The position numbers and the translations under genes are program-made. From Alopecurus myosuroides (taxonomy: Eukaryota; Streptophyta; Magnoliopsida; Poales; Poaceae), in contig CM054061.1 of the NCBI GenBank assembly GCA_028641055.1, positions 35,281,860 through 35,345,859 of the forward strand: a stretch of DNA of 64,000 nt. Direction: 5' to 3'. This document shows, piece after piece, positions 9,486 to 22,030 of this stretch (position 1 is the first letter of the stretch; every line of letters starts with the position of its first letter). The notes beneath the pieces are model-generated. The model did no database searches. It was not told the origin of the DNA and saw nothing but the letters and a program-made list of their open reading frames with translations.

Positions 9486-12400
9486 TGTCGCACCCGGACT
9501 TCTAGGGGATACTCACAGCCCGCTAAACAGTAGATGATTGGATTACGGGGCCTACCTGCACCCGCACCTCTTACGAGTAGGCCAACACGTATACGTGTGA
9601 CAACCAACCTCTACTATTCATCGTCTGCGCAAACCATCCCATAGAAATCCGAATACTTCCATTGACGTACTTCATAACATACACACATGGTACGTCAACG
9701 GCATTTGAACAAGTGATATCACAACAAATCTCTAAGACACAAAGAAATAGAAATAAGTGGCAAATAGCTCTCACTAGAGCAGAGATAGCAAATACAATCA
9801 TGCAGAGGACACATGTCCCAACAAGTCATCATTACATCACAGCGGAAGCAAACAAAGTGTCTGAGTACAGACAAGATCCAAATAGGCCTAAGAGGCCGGA
9901 AATGAAAAGAACGGAGCCCACCCACGAAGTCTCAGATCCAGCCCGGGTCCGCTATATACTCGTCAACAGCTTCGTCATACTCCACGTAGTAGCCACCATG
10001 GGGATCCTCGGAAACGTAGTCTGCAGAACACGCAGCCCCAAAGGGGTCAGTACAGACGAGTATTGGCAAGCAAGACGCACAAGATACCAGAGTGTACCCG
10101 ACAACACCAAGTACAGATGCTTTGGGTTCAACGGAAGATAGGGGATACAAAGGTGCGGCAGCGGGCTGCACTAACCAACTACAGAGACACGCTACAACTT
10201 CCGGCTAAAAGAAACGGATAAGATAGCGCGACAAAACCAACTATAACTACTCACCAAACAATACCCATCCAGTGTTACCCCCTACTAAGGAAGCAACCCA
10301 AGGAAACTCACACTGTTGATTAAGGTGAAGTTCAAGTTATTGTGACAATATTCCTATTACTTGTCAAATTATTATTAATTAGGTTTAAGTTGTCTGAGTA
10401 CTTGTTAGCCAGCACTTTCACCAAGTCATCACATAACCGCGGACAACACGGCTTCTCGAGAAGATTCATCCCTGCAGGGTGCCCTACAGTACTCGTACAC
10501 ACTCAAGCCACCAACTAAAACTCAGGTTGGCTCGACACGACCCAAACCGTCTCTACAACCTGTCCTAGGAGCCACGGAGCTATAAGGTCCCAGGCACGCA
10601 GCCGAATACTCAGCGCAAGTGCGCAAAACTCCCACAGGACGCAACACCCCGGCAATACATGCCTCGCCCTATATGCATCATCATCATCATCATCACCAAC
10701 AGTAACCATGGGAGCGACCCATTCATGCGTATGAGCCAAATGGAACACCCGAACTAAGTGTGGCTCTTCGGACAAGCTGCAAATCAGGTCTAAGTCGAGG
10801 GGGGCCCATACTACCACCCGGATCCGGTTAGCGCGCTCATCATGGATCAATGGACAAGACCCTTTTCCTAATTAGGGTCGACACTAGAAGGATTCAAAAC
10901 CCTAACCCGGGCCTCCTGTCGGTGCCTTATCATCAAATTATTATTACCCCAAACATTAACATGATATTGATTATAACAAGCCCATCTATCAAACTAAACA
11001 GGTGATAATATAAATGACAACAAGACTCTAGCACAAACAACCCTAAGCATGATACTACGACACAGGCTAACAAACAACAAGGTTGTAGGTGTGGGGATGA
11101 GGCGATATTCATGGCTGCAGGATGACATGTGATAGGATCGGAACACAAGCAACAAATCATAAGGCTAGCAGATTAGACAACGGAAAGTATAGGTATCAAG
11201 TGTGGAACGGACACAATGGTTCATGTGAGTGAATACTTGCCTGCAAACTCAGTAGCCTGGTACTAAGCTAACTCCTCTGAAGTGGTATAGTAAACCTCGT
11301 ATGCCTCAACGTCGTCGTCTATTCGAGAAGAAGCAAACAAACAACGAAGAAAGACGGACAATCAATAACATGGCATAATGCACAAACATGGGATGATGCA
11401 TGAAATTTTAATGCAAGTAAGAGATCATGGACATGATCATCAAGTTAAATGAGTGTCCCAAATAAGTTTGCATTATTTGGAAACCTCTCATATTTATCTT
11501 AGTGGCCTATTATTAATTTTAATAAGACCAATACATCAATAGTATTCCCACATGCATGAAATGATGCTTTTCTGTTATTAATTGAAGTTCTTTCCATTTT
11601 GGTATAGTTTCCATAATTTTTGGGTGAACAAAATAATAAATAAGAATTAATTCTTATTGTTTTCATTTCTGCCATTTTTGGTAAACAATTTAAAAAGAGG
11701 TACTTTCAGTTACAAAAGCATTGGAAATACTTGAAAACATGTGGACAATGTTTCCCTGAACATTTTGAGGTATTAACATAATTTTTGGATCATTATTGAA
11801 TTTATTATGCATTTTTCCATAACCATTTTTATTCTGCCCTTTTTAGTAAACTGAAGGAAACATGTTCAAATTTAATTCAATTGTGACCAACTAAAATACC
11901 ACTGTGTAGAGTTTGTTAAGACAAATTTTTAGAGCCCAAGTTAGCTCAATTTGGGTGAACAAAACTCAAGTTATGAATTCCCAAAGTTTCCAATTTTTAT
12001 TGCATTTTCTGTATGAAATTGGAGCAATTTTCAATTTGTTATGGATTTTACAAATAAAGCCTCAGATCTGTTTTTCTGGATTTCGGGAAATAAAAGAAAA
12101 AGGCCGAAAAAAGGGGTGCTTTTGCTTCCATGGGGACTCGAACTCGCGATCCAGGGGATGCGCTGGACGGGGCTAGCCACTGGGCTATTGATGCGGCTGG
12201 TGTTAGGACTAGAGCGCGCATGTTTTTGAGGTGGGGGGTGCGGCTGGACTGACGAAAACTGAATCGCGTTCAGTTAACTGAACGCGATCGGGACAGATCG
12301 ACGACGACGACCCGGCGAGGCGCTGCCGGCGTGCGAGGTCGCCGGGGGTGCCCGGCCCTGCTCGCGGATGCGGAGGGGAGGAGGAGAAGGGCAGGGGCGT

Positions 12401-13386
12401 GCTCACCCTCGGTGGTCGTCGAAGCAGAAGGAGGAAGCGGTGAGGCGCTTGACGGCGTGCAGTGGTCGGTGGCGGCGAGGATCTCGACGGCGCGCGCGGT
12501 GTAGGCGTCTTCCGGCCCTGCTCCCTTCGTCAAAGTTGGAGGTGGAAACCCCACGGTTCCATTCCCGCCGAGGAGAGCCTCCGACGTCGACCACAGCAGC
12601 TACCCCACCCCCGTCAAGTTCCGGCCATGGGTGTGTTACATAAGGTTCAGAGAAATCTTCAGAGAGGAGGCAGGGAAAGGAAGAGGGAAGGAGAGGAGAA
12701 TGGCGGCGGCGGCTGGAGGAGGAAGAAAGGTGAGAGACTAGGGTTAGGGTTCGGAGGGGGAAAGGGGTTAAGTAGGGAGGAGGAGGTGGCAGGTGAGCTG
12801 TAGGTGGGGGATACCTTCCCTCCTCGGTCTCCATACAGAGGAGGAAGACGACAGAGTCGTGGGGGGCGCCTGGGCCTTGGGGTTGTGGTGGGCTCAGCCC
12901 ACTTGGGCTGGCCTGCCCCCCCTTCTTCTTTTTTTTCTCTGTTTCTATTTGTTTTTTTTTCTAGAAGAGAAAAGGGAAGGAAAAGGAAGGGTTTTGGGAC
13001 CCAAAATTTTATGGTGATAAATTTTTATGGGTTCTTTATTGCAAAAGCCCAGTTGCATGATGTTTTGTTTTCGAAAAATTTGAATATTTGTGGATGTTTG
13101 AATTTTAATTGAATTTGAGTGAATTTTGCAACAATTGAAAATATTGAAAATTTAGCAAGTTAATTATTTGGAAATTCAAGTTTATTGGAAACAAATAAAT
13201 GGTTTGATTTGTATGTTTTATTTGAAAAGGTTGTAACAGACCAAGTGTGAAACATAATGTTTTGAAATTTGATTTGAAATTCAACTCAACACATGAATGC
13301 ATTATGATGACATGATGCACTTGAAACAAAAACAAGAAACAAACATTCTAAGTTGGGAGTTTTTTTTTCACACTTGGGATGTTACA
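9486..13386 (-). repeat. 3' LTR of the Del-like element
   Basis: This 3,901-bp direct repeat of 18487-22485 starts TGTCGCACCC and ends GATGTTACA on +. It lacks 98 bp present in the 5' LTR at 21009-21106. Seven extra bases (TGTGGCG, 9479-9485) separate it from the target duplication. It is AT-rich, with a GC-rich island at ~12240-12930 and a short (ATC)n run at 10677-10697. Confidence 0.9.
12130..12195 (-). other. tRNA-like segment with Pol III A and B boxes in the 3' LTR
   Basis: On - there is TAGCCCAGTGG (12177-12187), matching the A-box consensus TRGCNNAGYNGG core. AGTTCGAGTCC (12134-12144) matches the B-box GGTTCGANTCC at nearly every position. They are about 32 bp apart, a tRNA-like spacing. 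I could not fold a convincing acceptor or T stem, so it is a remnant and not a tRNA gene. Confidence 0.55.
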
Positions 13387-13402
13387 AAACGCCCCCGCTT
13401 GA
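13387..13402 (-). other. Polypurine-like tract of the Del-like element
   Basis: On the element sense strand the sequence next to the 3' LTR is AAGCGGGGGCGTTT followed by TGTAAC. A short G-rich run at this position is expected to prime plus-strand DNA synthesis. Confidence 0.5.
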
Positions 13403-13423
13403 AGGAATCTCGCCCCGAGATTC

Positions 13424-13950
13424 CTACTGAGAAGAGAAAAGGTCCGGATACTTCTTGCGAAGATCCTCTTCGGTCTCCCACGTTGCCTCTTTATCGGAAT
13501 GATGAGACCACTGCACTTTTAAGAACTTGGTGCTCTTGTTGCGAGTTTTACGCTCGGTCTCGTCGAGAATGCGAACAGGATGCTCTTCACAAGAGAGGTC
13601 TTCTTGCAGATTAATTGAATCATGATCAACTTCACGACCTGGTTCTTTGAAGCACTTCTTGAGCTGTGACATGTGAAAGACATCGTGCACCTTGGATAGC
13701 TTTTCTGGAAGTTCAAGACGATAGGCATTTTCTGCACGCCTTGAGAGAATGTTGAAGGGACCAATATATCTTGGTGCAAGCTTTCCTTTAACACAAAAAC
13801 GATGAGTGCCTCTGAGAGGAGTGACACGGAGGTAGGCCTTATCACCAGCTGCATAGACCATATCTCTGTGTTTGCTGTCATAGTAGCTTTTCTGACGAGA
13901 CTGAGCAATCTTCAGATTGTCACGAATGATGCGAACTTTCTCTTCGGCCT
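13424..13950 (-). pseudogene. pol: Del-like integrase C-terminus with chromodomain
   Basis: This C-terminal part of the polyprotein begins in frame after a one-base loss near 13951. It contains DMVYAAGDKAYLRVTPLRG, APRYIGPFNIL and VHDVFHMSQLKKCF, typical of chromovirus integrase C-termini (GPF/Y module). A chromodomain-like end follows (RILDETERKTRNKST, LKVQWSHHSDKEATWETEEDL). Chromodomains of chromoviruses are thought to guide insertion toward chromatin marks. The reading frame from Met 13861 to the stop at 13424 is intact. Confidence 0.85.
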
Positions 13951-14016
13951 CTTAACAATGTCGGTACCAAAGAGTGAGCGTTCACCGGCTCCAGACCAAT
14001 TAATAGGACTCCTGCA

Positions 14017-15063
14017 TCAGCGACCATAGAGAGCCTCGAAAGGTGCCATGCCTAGACTTGCCTGGAAGCTGCTGTTGTAGGAGAATTCAGCATATGGAAG
14101 ACATTCCTCCCATTTCATGCCAAAAGAGAGACCACATGCTCTGAGCATATCCTCGAGAATCTGATTGACTCTTTCGACTTGCCCTTGAGACTGAGGGTGA
14201 TAAGCTGTGCTGAACAGAAGCTTGGTGCCCAAGGCTTCTTGAAAGCTTTTCCAGAAATGAGAAGTGAAGATGCTTCCACGGTCTGAGCTTATTTCCAATG
14301 GAACACCATGAAGAGGAATAATCTTTGCTGTGTAGAGCTCTGCTAACTGACTAGCTGAGATTGTCTCTTTGACAGGAAAGAAGTGAGCTACTTTAGTGAG
14401 TCGATCAATGACAACGAAGATTGCATCGTTGCCCCTCTTGGACTTTGGAAAACCAGTGACGAAGTCCATTTCAATCATGTCCCACTTCCATTCAGGAATT
14501 TTCAGAGGTTGGAGAAGACCCGCTGATTTCTGATGAACTGCTTTGACACGTTGACAAACATCGCATTCAGAGACATATTTAGCAATTTCACGCTTCATGC
14601 CAGACCACCAATACATTGTTTTGAGATCCTGGTACATCTTTGTACTTCCAGGGTGTATGGAAAGAGGAGTATCATGAGCCTCCTTGAGAATCACATCTTT
14701 CAGGCTTTGGATTTCGGGAACTGCCAATGCGTCCATGGAAAAACACTGTTCCTTGTCATCAATTGAGAAGCACTCATACTTCACATTGCCTGCTTTGATG
14801 TTCTTTGCGATCTTCTTGATCTCAGCATCACGAAGTTGTTCAGAACGGATCTTGTCCTCAAGCGTTGGACTAGCTGTCAAGTTTGCCAGATAGCCTTGAG
14901 TAACAATTCCATGATTCAGCTTTTGGAATTCTTCATGAAGAGAAGGTTGGCTTTCAATGATCATGAGATTGTTGCAATAGGACTTGCGACTGAGATCATC
15001 GGCCATAACATTAGCCTTGCCTGGAGTGTCGGAAATGGTGAGATCGAAGTTTAACCTTTTCAA
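14017..15063 (-). pseudogene. pol: Del-like RNase H end and integrase
   Basis: The frame opens with the RNase H end ([17 protein letters not shown]) after a frameshift near 15060. The integrase zinc finger uses H130/H137 and C167/C170 (CDVCQRVK). The DDE triad is D200 (WDMIEMDFVTGFPKS), D261 (ISSDRGSIFTS) and E297 (GQVERVN). All catalytic residues are present. The frame ends at a TGA (14017-14019) directly after EALYGR, where chromoviruses usually read Arg. A CGA to TGA change, as from methyl-CpG deamination, would explain it. Confidence 0.88.
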
Positions 15064-15550
15064 TCCATCTCCTTTGTCTGAGGTTTAGATCTGGTTGAGT
15101 GAAGATGTACTTCATACTCTTATGATCGGAAAAGATTTCAGTGCGATTACCCAACAAGTATTGTCTCCATTTCTTGAGGGCAAAGACAACTGCTGCAAGC
15201 TCAAGGTCATGAATAGGATAGTTGAGCTCATGTGTGTTCAATTGGCGAGAAGCATAAGCCACAACTTGACGTTCTTGCATGAGAACTGCACCTAGACCAT
15301 GGAGAGAAACATCACAGAATATTTCGAAAGATTTGGAAGGATCTGGGCCAACCAGAACTGGTGTAGAAGTGAGTTTAGTCTTCAGGAGATTGAAGCTTTC
15401 ATCACATTGTGGAGACGAGACGAACTTCTTGTCCTTCTTTGTGAGGTCAGTGAGAGGTTTGGCAATCTTGGAGAAGTTTTGGACGAAGCGACGACAATAG
15501 CTAGCCAAACCAAGAAAACTTCTGACTTGCTTCACCGTCTTTGGAGGTTT
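15011..15550 (-). pseudogene. pol: Del-like RT thumb/connection and RNase H
   Basis: This continues the gag-RT frame after the TGA at 15551-15553. It has [19 protein letters not shown] (RT thumb/connection), then the RNase H core ILCD-like [44 protein letters not shown] and [12 protein letters not shown]. The expected acidic residues are visible. It loses frame near 15060. Confidence 0.85.
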
Positions 15551-17794
15551 TCAATCTACAATTGCTTTAACCTTTTCTGGATCAATGGCTATGCCCTTGG
15601 GAGAGATGACATGACCATGATAAACGACTTCGGAAATCCAGAACTCACATTTGGCAAACTTGGCATAGAGGCGATGCTCGCAAAGCTTCATGAGAGTGAG
15701 ACGCAGATGTTCTTCCTGCTCTTTCTCGGATTTGGAGTAGACAAGAATATCATCAAGATATACCACAACGAACTTGTCGAGGTATTCATGGAAGACAGAA
15801 TTCATGAGTCGAGAGAAGGTCGCCGGTGCATTGGTGAGACCAAAGGACATGATGGTGTATTCATAGCGACCGAAGCGAGTGACAAAGGTTGTCTTTGGAA
15901 CATCCTCTTTTCTGATCTTTATTTGATGGTAACCCATTCTCAAGTCCAATTTGGAGAATATAGAGGCTCCAGCAAGTTGATCAAAGATATCATCGATGCG
16001 AGGAATTGGATACTTATTTTTGATGGTTTTCTCGTTAAGAGGACGATAGTCAACAACGAGTCTCTTTGTTTGATCCTTCTTTGCCACAAAGAGAGTTGGG
16101 CATCCCCAAGCCGAGGAACTAGGTTGAATGTAACCTTTTTCCATGTACATATCGATTTTCTCCTTTAATAATTTCAGTTCAGGAGGAGCTATCTTGTATG
16201 GATACTTGGAGATTGGAGCACTGCCTGGTTCAAGTTCGATGACGAACTCAACAGCTCTGTCAGGAGGCATTCCTGGCAATTCTTCTGGAAAGACATCGGG
16301 GAAGTCACAAACCACCGGAACAATTTCAATAGATGGTAGAGGATTTGCATTGAGAGTGTAGAGTTGAACAACTGGATTTTCATCATGGAAGTAGACTATG
16401 TGGCCAGAAGGGTGTGTGATTTTGACAGACTTAGCAGGACAATCAATGACTGCTTTGTTGGCTACCAGCCAATCCATCCCAAGAATGACATCAATATCTG
16501 AAGAGTGGAGAGCTATCAGAGATGCATGGAATGGAAGGTTTCCAATTGTGATCTCGATGTTCTGGCTAACTTTATTGCTTTGCCAGCTAGATCCCGATGA
16601 TTTCACTAGGAGACGGACAGACAACTGTTCCAAGTTGATTTTACTGGTGTTTGCAAAGCATTGAGAGATGAAAGAGTGTGAAGCACCAGAATCGAACAAG
16701 ACTTTAGCACGAAACGAGTTCACAAGAAGTGTGCCCATTACAGCCTCTGGAGATTCTTCTGCTCCCTGGGCCTTGACATGGTTCACCCTCACAGTTCTCA
16801 AGACAGACTTGTTCCTGTTGCGGGGCCTAGGCGAAGAAGTGTGTACCATCACATGATTGACATTAGAGATAGGTAGTGATGGTAGCTTTTTCTGCGGGCA
16901 CTTGTAGGAGTAGTGTCCTGGTAGACCGCACTTGAAGCATGTAATAACAGAACGAGGAGCTGTTGGACTTGGCTGAGATGGAGCACCTCCTGAAGATACC
17001 ACTGGGGTGGGAGGGCGAGCAAGAAATCCTGCCGGGCTTGGCAAGCAGATGGGTGGTGTTGGAGTGGTATATGGAACCCAAACTCTTCGTTTTTGTGGAG
17101 GCATGATAGCTTTTGAGTTAGCCTGTTCACGAGAGTGCTTACGAGATTCCACAACCAACTTGCGCCCGTGCTCTTCATTTAGAGCGATGTTGATGAGGTC
17201 CTCAAAATTCTTGTCCTTGACGTTGGTGAGAGCATACTTGATTTCCGGGTTGAGACCCCTGCGGAACTTTGCCATCTTTTTCGCTTCCGTGGAGACTTCA
17301 TCTCCGGCGTAGCGAGCCAGGCGATTGAACTCTCTTTGGTATTCGAGAACGTCCAAATTGCCTTGTGTGAAAGAATAGAATTCCTCACGCATTCTCTCCA
17401 TGAGCCCATCGGGAATGTGATGGCGCACGAAGGCTTGCTTGAAATCCTCCCATGTGATTGCCACACTAGGACCTCTCATTTCTTGGAAGTTCTCCCACCA
17501 AGACATGGATTGCCCACGGAGAAGGTAGGTCACGCAAGGAACACGGTCCTCGTCAGCCACATGCGCTACCATAAGAGTACGGTTCATTTCACGGAGCCAG
17601 TCATCAGCATCCAATGGCTCGGAGGAGGTATCAAAGCGCGGATTTAGCTCAAGGAACTCCCGAATAGACACCCGGGTGTTGCCATTACTCCCAAGGTCTT
17701 GGTTCTGCTGCATCTGCCTTTTGACTTGTGTCATCTGAGACAGCACTTTTCCCATCTCGGGTGGCAGTGTGGGTTCTTCATCACCACTCTCCAA
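15551..17794 (-). pseudogene. gag-pol: Del-like gag-protease-RT
   Basis: This 747-residue frame covers Gag, protease and most of RT. The gag domain is at ~45-210 ([34 protein letters not shown]). The CCHC knuckle is C286-C289-H294-C299 ([14 protein letters not shown]). The protease active site is D368-S-G-A ([12 protein letters not shown]). RT motifs are [36 protein letters not shown] and the catalytic YLDD (679-682). The TGA at 15551-15553 replaces the Trp usual after AIVD, a G-to-A change. The start Met at 17794 lies about 680 bp from the PBS. Confidence 0.9.
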
Positions 17795-18472
17795 CCTGAA
17801 GAGGATACCAAGGTTACCACACTAATCAGATAACAAAATCCAATATAAGTGCTTAAAAGGATTACTTCAGACGGTAAGAAGGTAGCATGGAGCAAACATA
17901 TACTACCCTCAACGTTCACCATAAATGGTTCGCGTACCACACGGATGCGGTGTTGAAGAAGAAAAATCTCCGAAACAAAACGGATGGAGGTTAGCAACGA
18001 ATCAACAGATAAGTTGTTACAACGAAAGAGACGATTTGTGAAGGACGATATCGAAGCAACAACTGGGAAACAGGAGACCACAAACACCTGAGGTACTACG
18101 GAAAAACCCATCCGGGCTTCTAGAGGATCAATATCTATTGCTTAAGGAATAGAGGATCTGCTTCCGGGGCTTATTTTCCACCGTTCTCAATCGTGAGTAG
18201 GCAACACGAAAATCGTGTCACAACCACCTCCATTCTTATGGTCTAGTAGATATAACCATCCTCGAGAAACCAGGATACGTGAAATCCTAACTTGAAAGTT
18301 TAGGTGAGAAGAGAAAAACAACGTTGTACTTCCTTACCAGAAAAGGGAGGGTGGGTGGGGAAAGAAATAAAAGAACAGAATTCCTACTCTCACGTTTCAT
18401 TTTTCCTATATAGCTACAAAATAGTTTCTAGACTCAACTACGACCAGTAAAAGGGATCCTACAGGCAGACAG
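17795..18472 (-). other. Del-like untranslated leader
   Basis: This is the stretch between PBS and gag. I see no open frame or recognisable domain in it. Confidence 0.6.
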
Positions 18473-18484
18473 GCTCTGATACCA
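18473..18484 (-). other. Primer binding site (initiator tRNA-Met)
   Basis: On - the sequence is TGGTATCAGAGC, complementary to the 3' end of plant initiator tRNA-Met. It lies two bases inside the 5' LTR. This fixes the element orientation and the LTR boundary at 18487. Confidence 0.95.
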
Positions 18485-21221
18485 TTTGTCGCACCCGGAA
18501 TTCTAGGGGATACTCACAGCCCGCTAAACAGTAGATGATTGGATTACGGGGCCTACCTGTACCCGCACCTCTTACGAGTAGGCCAACACGTATACGTGTG
18601 ACAACCAACCTCTACTATTCATCGTCTGCGCAAACCATCCCATAGAAATCCGAAAATTTCCATTGACGTACTTCATAACATACACACATGGTACGTCAAC
18701 GGCATTTGAACAAGTGATATCACAACAAATCTCTAAGACACAAAGAAATGGAAATAAGTGGCAAATAGCTCTCACTAGAGCAGAGATAGCAAATACAATC
18801 ATGCAGAGGACACATGTCCCAACAAGTCATCATTACATCACAGCGGAAGCAAACAAAGTGTCTGAGTACAGACAAGATCTAAATAGTCCTAAGAGGCCGG
18901 AAACGAAAAGAACGGAGCCCACCCACGAAGTCTCAGATCTAGCCCGGGTCCGCTATATACTCGTCAACAGCTTCGTCATACTCCACGTAGTAGCCACCAT
19001 GGGGATCCTCGGAAACGTAGTCTGCAGAACACGCAGCCCCAAAGGGGTCAGTACGGACGAGTACTGGCAAGCAAGGCGCAAGATACCAGAGTGTACTCGA
19101 CAACACCAAATACAGATGCTTTCGGTTCAACAGAAGATATGGGATACAAAGGTGCGGCAGCGGGCTGCACTAACCAACTACAGAGACACGCTACAACATC
19201 TGGCTAAAAGAAAGGGATAAGATAGCGCGAGAAAACCAACTATAACTACTCACCAAACAATACACGTCCAGTGTTACCCCCTACTAAGGAAGCAACCCAA
19301 GGAAACTCACACTGTTGATTAAGGTGAAGTTCAAGTTATTGTGACAATATTCCTATTACTAGTCAAATTATTATTAATTAGGTGTAACTTGTCTGAGTAC
19401 TTGTTAGCCAGCACTTTCACCAAGTCGTCACATAACCTCGGACAACACGGCTTCTCGAGAAGATTCATCCCTGCAGGGTGCGCTACAGTACCCGTACACA
19501 CTCAAGCCACCAACTAAAACTCAGGTTGGCTCAACACGACCCAAACCGTCTCTACAACCTGTCCTAGGAGCCACGGAGCTATAAGGTCCCAGCCACGCAG
19601 CCGAATACTAAGCGCAAGTGCGCAAAACTCCCGCAGGACGCAACACCCCGGCAATACAGGCTTCGCCCTATATGCATCATCATCATCACCAACAGTAACC
19701 ATGGGAGCGACCCATTCATGCGTATGAGCCAAATGGAACACCCGAACTAAGTATGGCTCTTCGGACAAGCTGCAAATCAGGTCTAAGTCGAGGGGGGTCC
19801 CATACTATCTCTCGGATGCGGTTAGCGCGCTCATCATGGATCAATGGACAAGACCCTTTTCCTATTTAGGGTCGACACTAGCAGGCTTCAAAACACTAAC
19901 CTGGGCCTCCTGCCGGTGCCTTATCATCAAATTATTATTACCCCAAACATTAACATGATATTGATTATAACAAGCCCATCTATCAAACTAAACAGGTGAT
20001 AATATAAATGACAACAAGACTCGAGCACAAACAACCCTAAGCATGATACTACGACACAGGCTAACAAACAACAAGGTTGTAGGTGTGGGGATGAGGCGAT
20101 ATTCATGGCTGCAGGATGACATGTGATAGGATCGGAACACAAGCAAAGAATCATAAGGCTAGCAGATTAGACAACGGAAAGTATCGGTATCAAGTGTGGA
20201 ACAGACACAATGGTTCATGTGAGTGAATACTTTCCTGCAAACTCAGTAGCCTGGTACTGAGCTAACTCCTCTGAAGTGGTATAGTAAACCTCGTATGCCT
20301 CAACGTCGTCGTCTATTCGAGAAGAAGCAAACACACAACGAAGAAAGACGGACAATCAATAACATGGCATAATGCACAAACATGGGATGATGCATGACAT
20401 TTTAATGCAAGTAAGAGATCATGGACATGATCATCAAGTTAAATGAGTGTCCTAAATAAGTTTGCATTATTTGGAAACCTCTCATATTTATCTTAGTGGC
20501 CTATTATTAATTTTAATAAGACCAATACATCAATAGTATTCCCACATGCATGAAATGATGCTTTTAGGTTATTAATTGAAGTTCTTTCCATTTTGGTATA
20601 GTTTCCATAATTTTTGGGTGAAGAAAATAATAAATAAGAATTAATTCTTATTGTTTTCATTTCTGCCATTTTTGGTAAACAATTTAAAAAGAGGTACTTT
20701 CAGTTACAAAAGCATGGGAAATACTTGAAAACATGTGTACAATGTTTCACTGAACATTTTGAGATATTAACATAATTTTTGGATCATTATTGAATTTATT
20801 ATGCATTTTTCCATAACCATTTTTATTCTGCCCTTTTTAGTAAACAGAAGGAAACATGTTCAAATTTAATTCAATTGTGACCAACTAAAATACCACTGTG
20901 TAGAGTTTGTTAAGACAAATTTTTAGAGCCCAAGTTTGCTCAATTTGGGTGAACAAAACTCAAGTTATGAATTCCCAAAGTTTCCAACTTTTATTGCATT
21001 TTCTGTATTTAATTATTTAGTGCAAAATTTATTACAGAAACATGTTGCAACTTTGTGACTAATAGAAAGAGCACAAGATTATGAATCCACAGAAACTTGA
21101 ATCATTGAAATTGGAGCAATTTTCAATTTGTTATGGATTTTACAAATAAAGCCTCAGATCTGTTTTGCTGGATTTCGGAAATAAAAGAAAAAGGCCGAAA
21201 AAAGGGGTGCTTTTGCTTCCA

Positions 21222-21290
21222 GGGGGACTCGAACTCGCGATCCAGGGGGTGCGCTGGAAGGGGCTAGCCACTGGGCTATTGATGCGGCTG
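21222..21290 (-). other. tRNA-like segment with Pol III A and B boxes in the 5' LTR
   Basis: This is the counterpart of the segment at 12130-12195: A-box-like TAGCCCAGTGG at 21268-21278 and B-box-like AGTTCGAGTCC at 21225-21235, in the sense orientation of the retrotransposon. Both boxes are unchanged between the two LTRs. Confidence 0.55.
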
Positions 21291-21339
21291 GTGTTCGGAC
21301 TAGAGCGCGCATGTTTTTGAGGTGGGGGTGCGGCTGGAC

Positions 21340-22030
21340 TGACGAAAACTGAATCACGTTCAGTTAACTGAACGCGATCGGGATAGATCGACGACGACGA
21401 CCGGGCGAGGCGCTGCCGGCGTGTGAGGACGCCGGGGGTGCGCGTCCCTGCTCGCGGATGCGGAGGGGAGGAGGAGAAGGGCACGGGCGTGCTCACCCTC
21501 GGTGGTCGTCGAAGCAGAAGGAGGAAGCGGTGAGGTGCTCGACGGCGTGCAGTGGTCGGTGGCGGCGAGGAGCTCGACGGCGCGCGCAGTGTAGGCGTCC
21601 TCCGGCCCTGCTCCCTTCGTCAAAGTTGGAGGTGGAAACCCCACGGTTCCATTCCCGTCGAGGAGAGCCTCCGTCGTCGACCACAGCAGCTACCCCACCC
21701 CCGTCAATTTCCGGCCATGGGTGTGTTACAGAAGGTTCAGAGAAATCTTCAGAGAGGAGGCAGGGGAAGGAAGAGGGAAGGAGAGGAGAATGGCGGCGGC
21801 GGCTGGAGGAGGAAGAAAGGTGAGAGACTAGGGTTAGGGTTCGGAGGGGGAGAGGGGTTAAGTAGGGAGGAGGAGATGGCAGGTGAGCTGCAGGTGGGGG
21901 ATGCCTTCCCTCCTCTGTCTCCGTACAGAGGAGGAAGACGACAGAGGCGTGGGGGGCGCCTGGGCCTTAGGGTTGTGGTGGGCTCATCCCACTTGGGCTG
22001 GCATGCCCCCCCTTCTTCTTCTTTTTTTGT
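21340..22030 (-). promoter_or_regulatory. GC-rich island in the 5' LTR, possible promoter/leader
   Basis: This GC-rich block in an otherwise AT-rich LTR has CGACGACGA runs, purine-rich GGAGGAGG tracts and, on -, CTAACCCTAG-type telo-box sequence near 21830-21845. Telo-boxes and CT-rich leaders are common near plant transcription starts. I see no clear TATA box, so the promoter role is inference. The 3' LTR equivalent is ~12240-12930. Confidence 0.35.

Noticed and set aside
9662..10141. 159-codon open frame on + in the Del-like LTR (185-codon version at 18663)
   Set aside because: It differs in length and C-terminus between the two LTR copies and has no recognisable domain, so it is probably chance.
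12266..12834. Proline/arginine-rich open frames in the Del-like LTRs as host genes
   Set aside because: GC-rich low-complexity DNA is open in several frames at once, and the frames are not conserved between the two LTR copies.
15299..16168. 289-codon open frame on + in the Del-like element
   Set aside because: Shadow of the RT/RNase H coding strand, where the - frame carries all catalytic motifs.
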